A stretch of DNA of 64,000 bases from Terrimonas sp. (GTDB lineage: Bacteria > Bacteroidota > Bacteroidia > Chitinophagales > Chitinophagaceae). The notes below the pieces were generated by a model. The model worked only from the letters and a program-made list of their open reading frames with translations. It did no database searches and had not been told where the DNA came from. A program made the position numbers and the translations under genes. Shown here in pieces: positions 63,363-64,000 of the stretch. Location: positions 310,001 to 374,000 of the forward strand of contig WGMO01000001.1 of NCBI GenBank assembly GCA_016125075.1. Reading direction: 5' to 3'. Position 1 is the stretch's first letter. Every line of letters starts with the position of its first letter.

Positions 63363-63773
63363 ATGAAAAAATTATTGATCGTATTCTTTACCCTCTTTAG
63401 CATTTCCGGTTTCGGACAGGTCAAACCCTACAAGATCGTATTTGACCTGGCCAGCAAAGACACGGCTGATTTCAGTGGTGTTTTACGCCAGTTCAATAAT
63501 ATCCTGAAAGTTGCGCCCGATGCGGAACTCGAGGTGGTCTGCCATGGGCCCGCTATCATCATGCTGGTCAAAGACAAGACCCTGGTGGAAGAAAAAATGA
63601 TGGAAGTGAAAAACAGGGCCCATGTTTCCTTTAAGGCCTGTGCCAATTCCATGAAAAGAATGCATATTGACCAGGCCGACCTGGTATCGCTGGCCGAAGT
63701 GGTGCCCGTTGCCATGCTGGAACTGGCCGACCGGCAGATGGAGGGATGGAGTTATATCAGGGCCGGCCAATGA
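63363..63773 (+). CDS. Sec-exported DsrE-like protein (second copy)
   Basis: A 136-residue DsrE-like protein: signal peptide (1-18), then YKIVFDLASKD, AELEVVCHGPAIIML, VSFKACANSMKRMHI, VVPVAMLELADRQMEGWSYIRAGQ. It resembles the 62802 protein in plan. Cys93 (C-x3-M) is the likely active Cys; Cys60 is a second one. I start at 63363, which begins a clean signal peptide; the frame is open 21 codons further up to 63300, but that stretch overlaps the expected transcription start. Confidence 0.77.
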   Translation: MKKLLIVFFTLFSISGFGQVKPYKIVFDLASKDTADFSGVLRQFNNILKVAPDAELEVVCHGPAIIMLVKDKTLVEEKMMEVKNRAHVSFKACANSMKRMHIDQADLVSLAEVVPVAMLELADRQMEGWSYIRAGQ

Positions 63774-63814
63774 TTTACAGCTGATCGTCTTTTATAGCTC
63801 CCTTAACGGATCGT

Positions 63815-63858
63815 GTAACATAAATCACCCAGTTTACGGATTAGCCGGTTGAAATTTG
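63815..63858 (+). promoter_or_regulatory. Crp-type operator and promoter of the rhodanese gene
   Basis: GTAA-CATAAA-TCAC (63815-63828; one mismatch), 22 bp, then GAAATTTG (63851-63858; one mismatch to TAnnTTTG). The ATG of the rhodanese gene is at 63873, 14 nt later. Confidence 0.68.
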
Positions 63859-63872
63859 CAGAAAAGAAAAAT

Positions 63873-64000
63873 ATGCAAATCAAAGAGATCGTAAAGAACA
63901 AATTAGGCACCATCATCGATGTGCGGAATGCCGGTGAACTGGTCGAAGGCGTTATCCCCGGTGCCATCAATATCCCTGTTTCCGAAATCCCTTTCCGGGT
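63873..64000 (+). CDS. Rhodanese-like protein, cut by window end
   Basis: Only 42 codons are visible. They read as the start of a single-domain rhodanese: IIDVRNAGELVEGVIPGAINIPVSEI, the typical IDVRxxxE...GHIPGAxNIP segment. No signal peptide, so cytoplasmic. The active-site Cys loop lies beyond the window. Expected role: sulfur transfer between thiosulfate, persulfides and thiols. The upstream operator suggests membership of the same regulon. Confidence 0.85.
   Translation, partial: MQIKEIVKNKLGTIIDVRNAGELVEGVIPGAINIPVSEIPFR

Noticed and set aside
50207-64000. FNR-type sites (TTGAT-N4-ATCAA) in the island
   Set aside because: I looked for them at the promoters of the island and did not see any; the GTGA-N6-TCAC form is used instead.
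1-64000. CRISPR arrays, insertion sequences, rRNA or tRNA genes, phage or integrase genes
   Set aside because: None recognised by eye. No transposase- or integrase-like protein and no direct-repeat array was noticed.

Overview
The window looks like chromosome of a member of the Bacteroidota, probably a Chitinophagaceae-type bacterium (family placement is inference). The phylum call rests on type IX secretion and gliding genes (porV, porU, gldJ, a PorP/SprF protein and a CHU_C-terminal surface protein), the bacillithiol gene bshA, an N-acyl-ornithine transcarbamylase in place of classical argF, a clade II type nos accessory cluster, and promoters with the Bacteroidota -7 element TAnnTTTG.

Layout. 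1-4.1 kb: tail of a nitrous oxide reductase gene cluster (FAS1-domain protein, an unusual membrane-NosL fusion, nosD, nosF, nosY). 4.4-24.7 kb: housekeeping and singletons: trmD, a membrane desaturase, two tandem sortilin/BNR-repeat proteins, a LolA-like protein, adenine deaminase, a PGM1-like ATP-grasp ligase, anmK, upp, a PorP/SprF protein, a DASS transporter, a 3-methyladenine DNA glycosylase, a CysZ/EI24-like membrane protein and an RsmI-like methyltransferase. 24.8-33.3 kb: a complete arginine operon (GNAT-argG-argC-argD-argF'-argB-argE-argH) behind a promoter and a short reading frame ending Pro-Arg-Arg-Arg-Pro-Val-Phe-stop, which looks like an attenuation leader peptide. 33.3-50.2 kb: M28 peptidase, bshA, EnvC-like protein, a DUF4292 lipoprotein, dut, ispF, porV-porU, gldJ-murF and a large T9SS cargo protein.

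50.2-64 kb (continuing off the right edge) is the most distinctive part: a sulfur island. It encodes a Crp/Fnr regulator, a TSUP anion exporter, two CstB-like persulfide dioxygenase/rhodanese proteins, Dps, an outer-membrane porin, a pair of YeeE/YedE thiosulfate-type transporters, a TsdA-like diheme cytochrome, a Tat-exported SoxB-like protein, thioredoxin, a methyltransferase, three exported DsrE-like proteins and a rhodanese. No SoxXA, SoxYZ or SoxCD gene is seen.

Six intergenic regions of this island carry the same promoter architecture: a GTGA-N6-TCAC palindrome, exactly 22 bp, then a -7 element close to TAnnTTTG. A seventh, degenerate copy has the same spacing. The Crp/Fnr protein at the left end of the island has the CRP-type Arg-Glu-x-x-x-Arg recognition helix expected for GTGA half-sites, and two cysteines where CRP binds cAMP. 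I therefore propose a single thiol/persulfide- or redox-responsive regulon running the island. This is inference from sequence and is set out under the findings.
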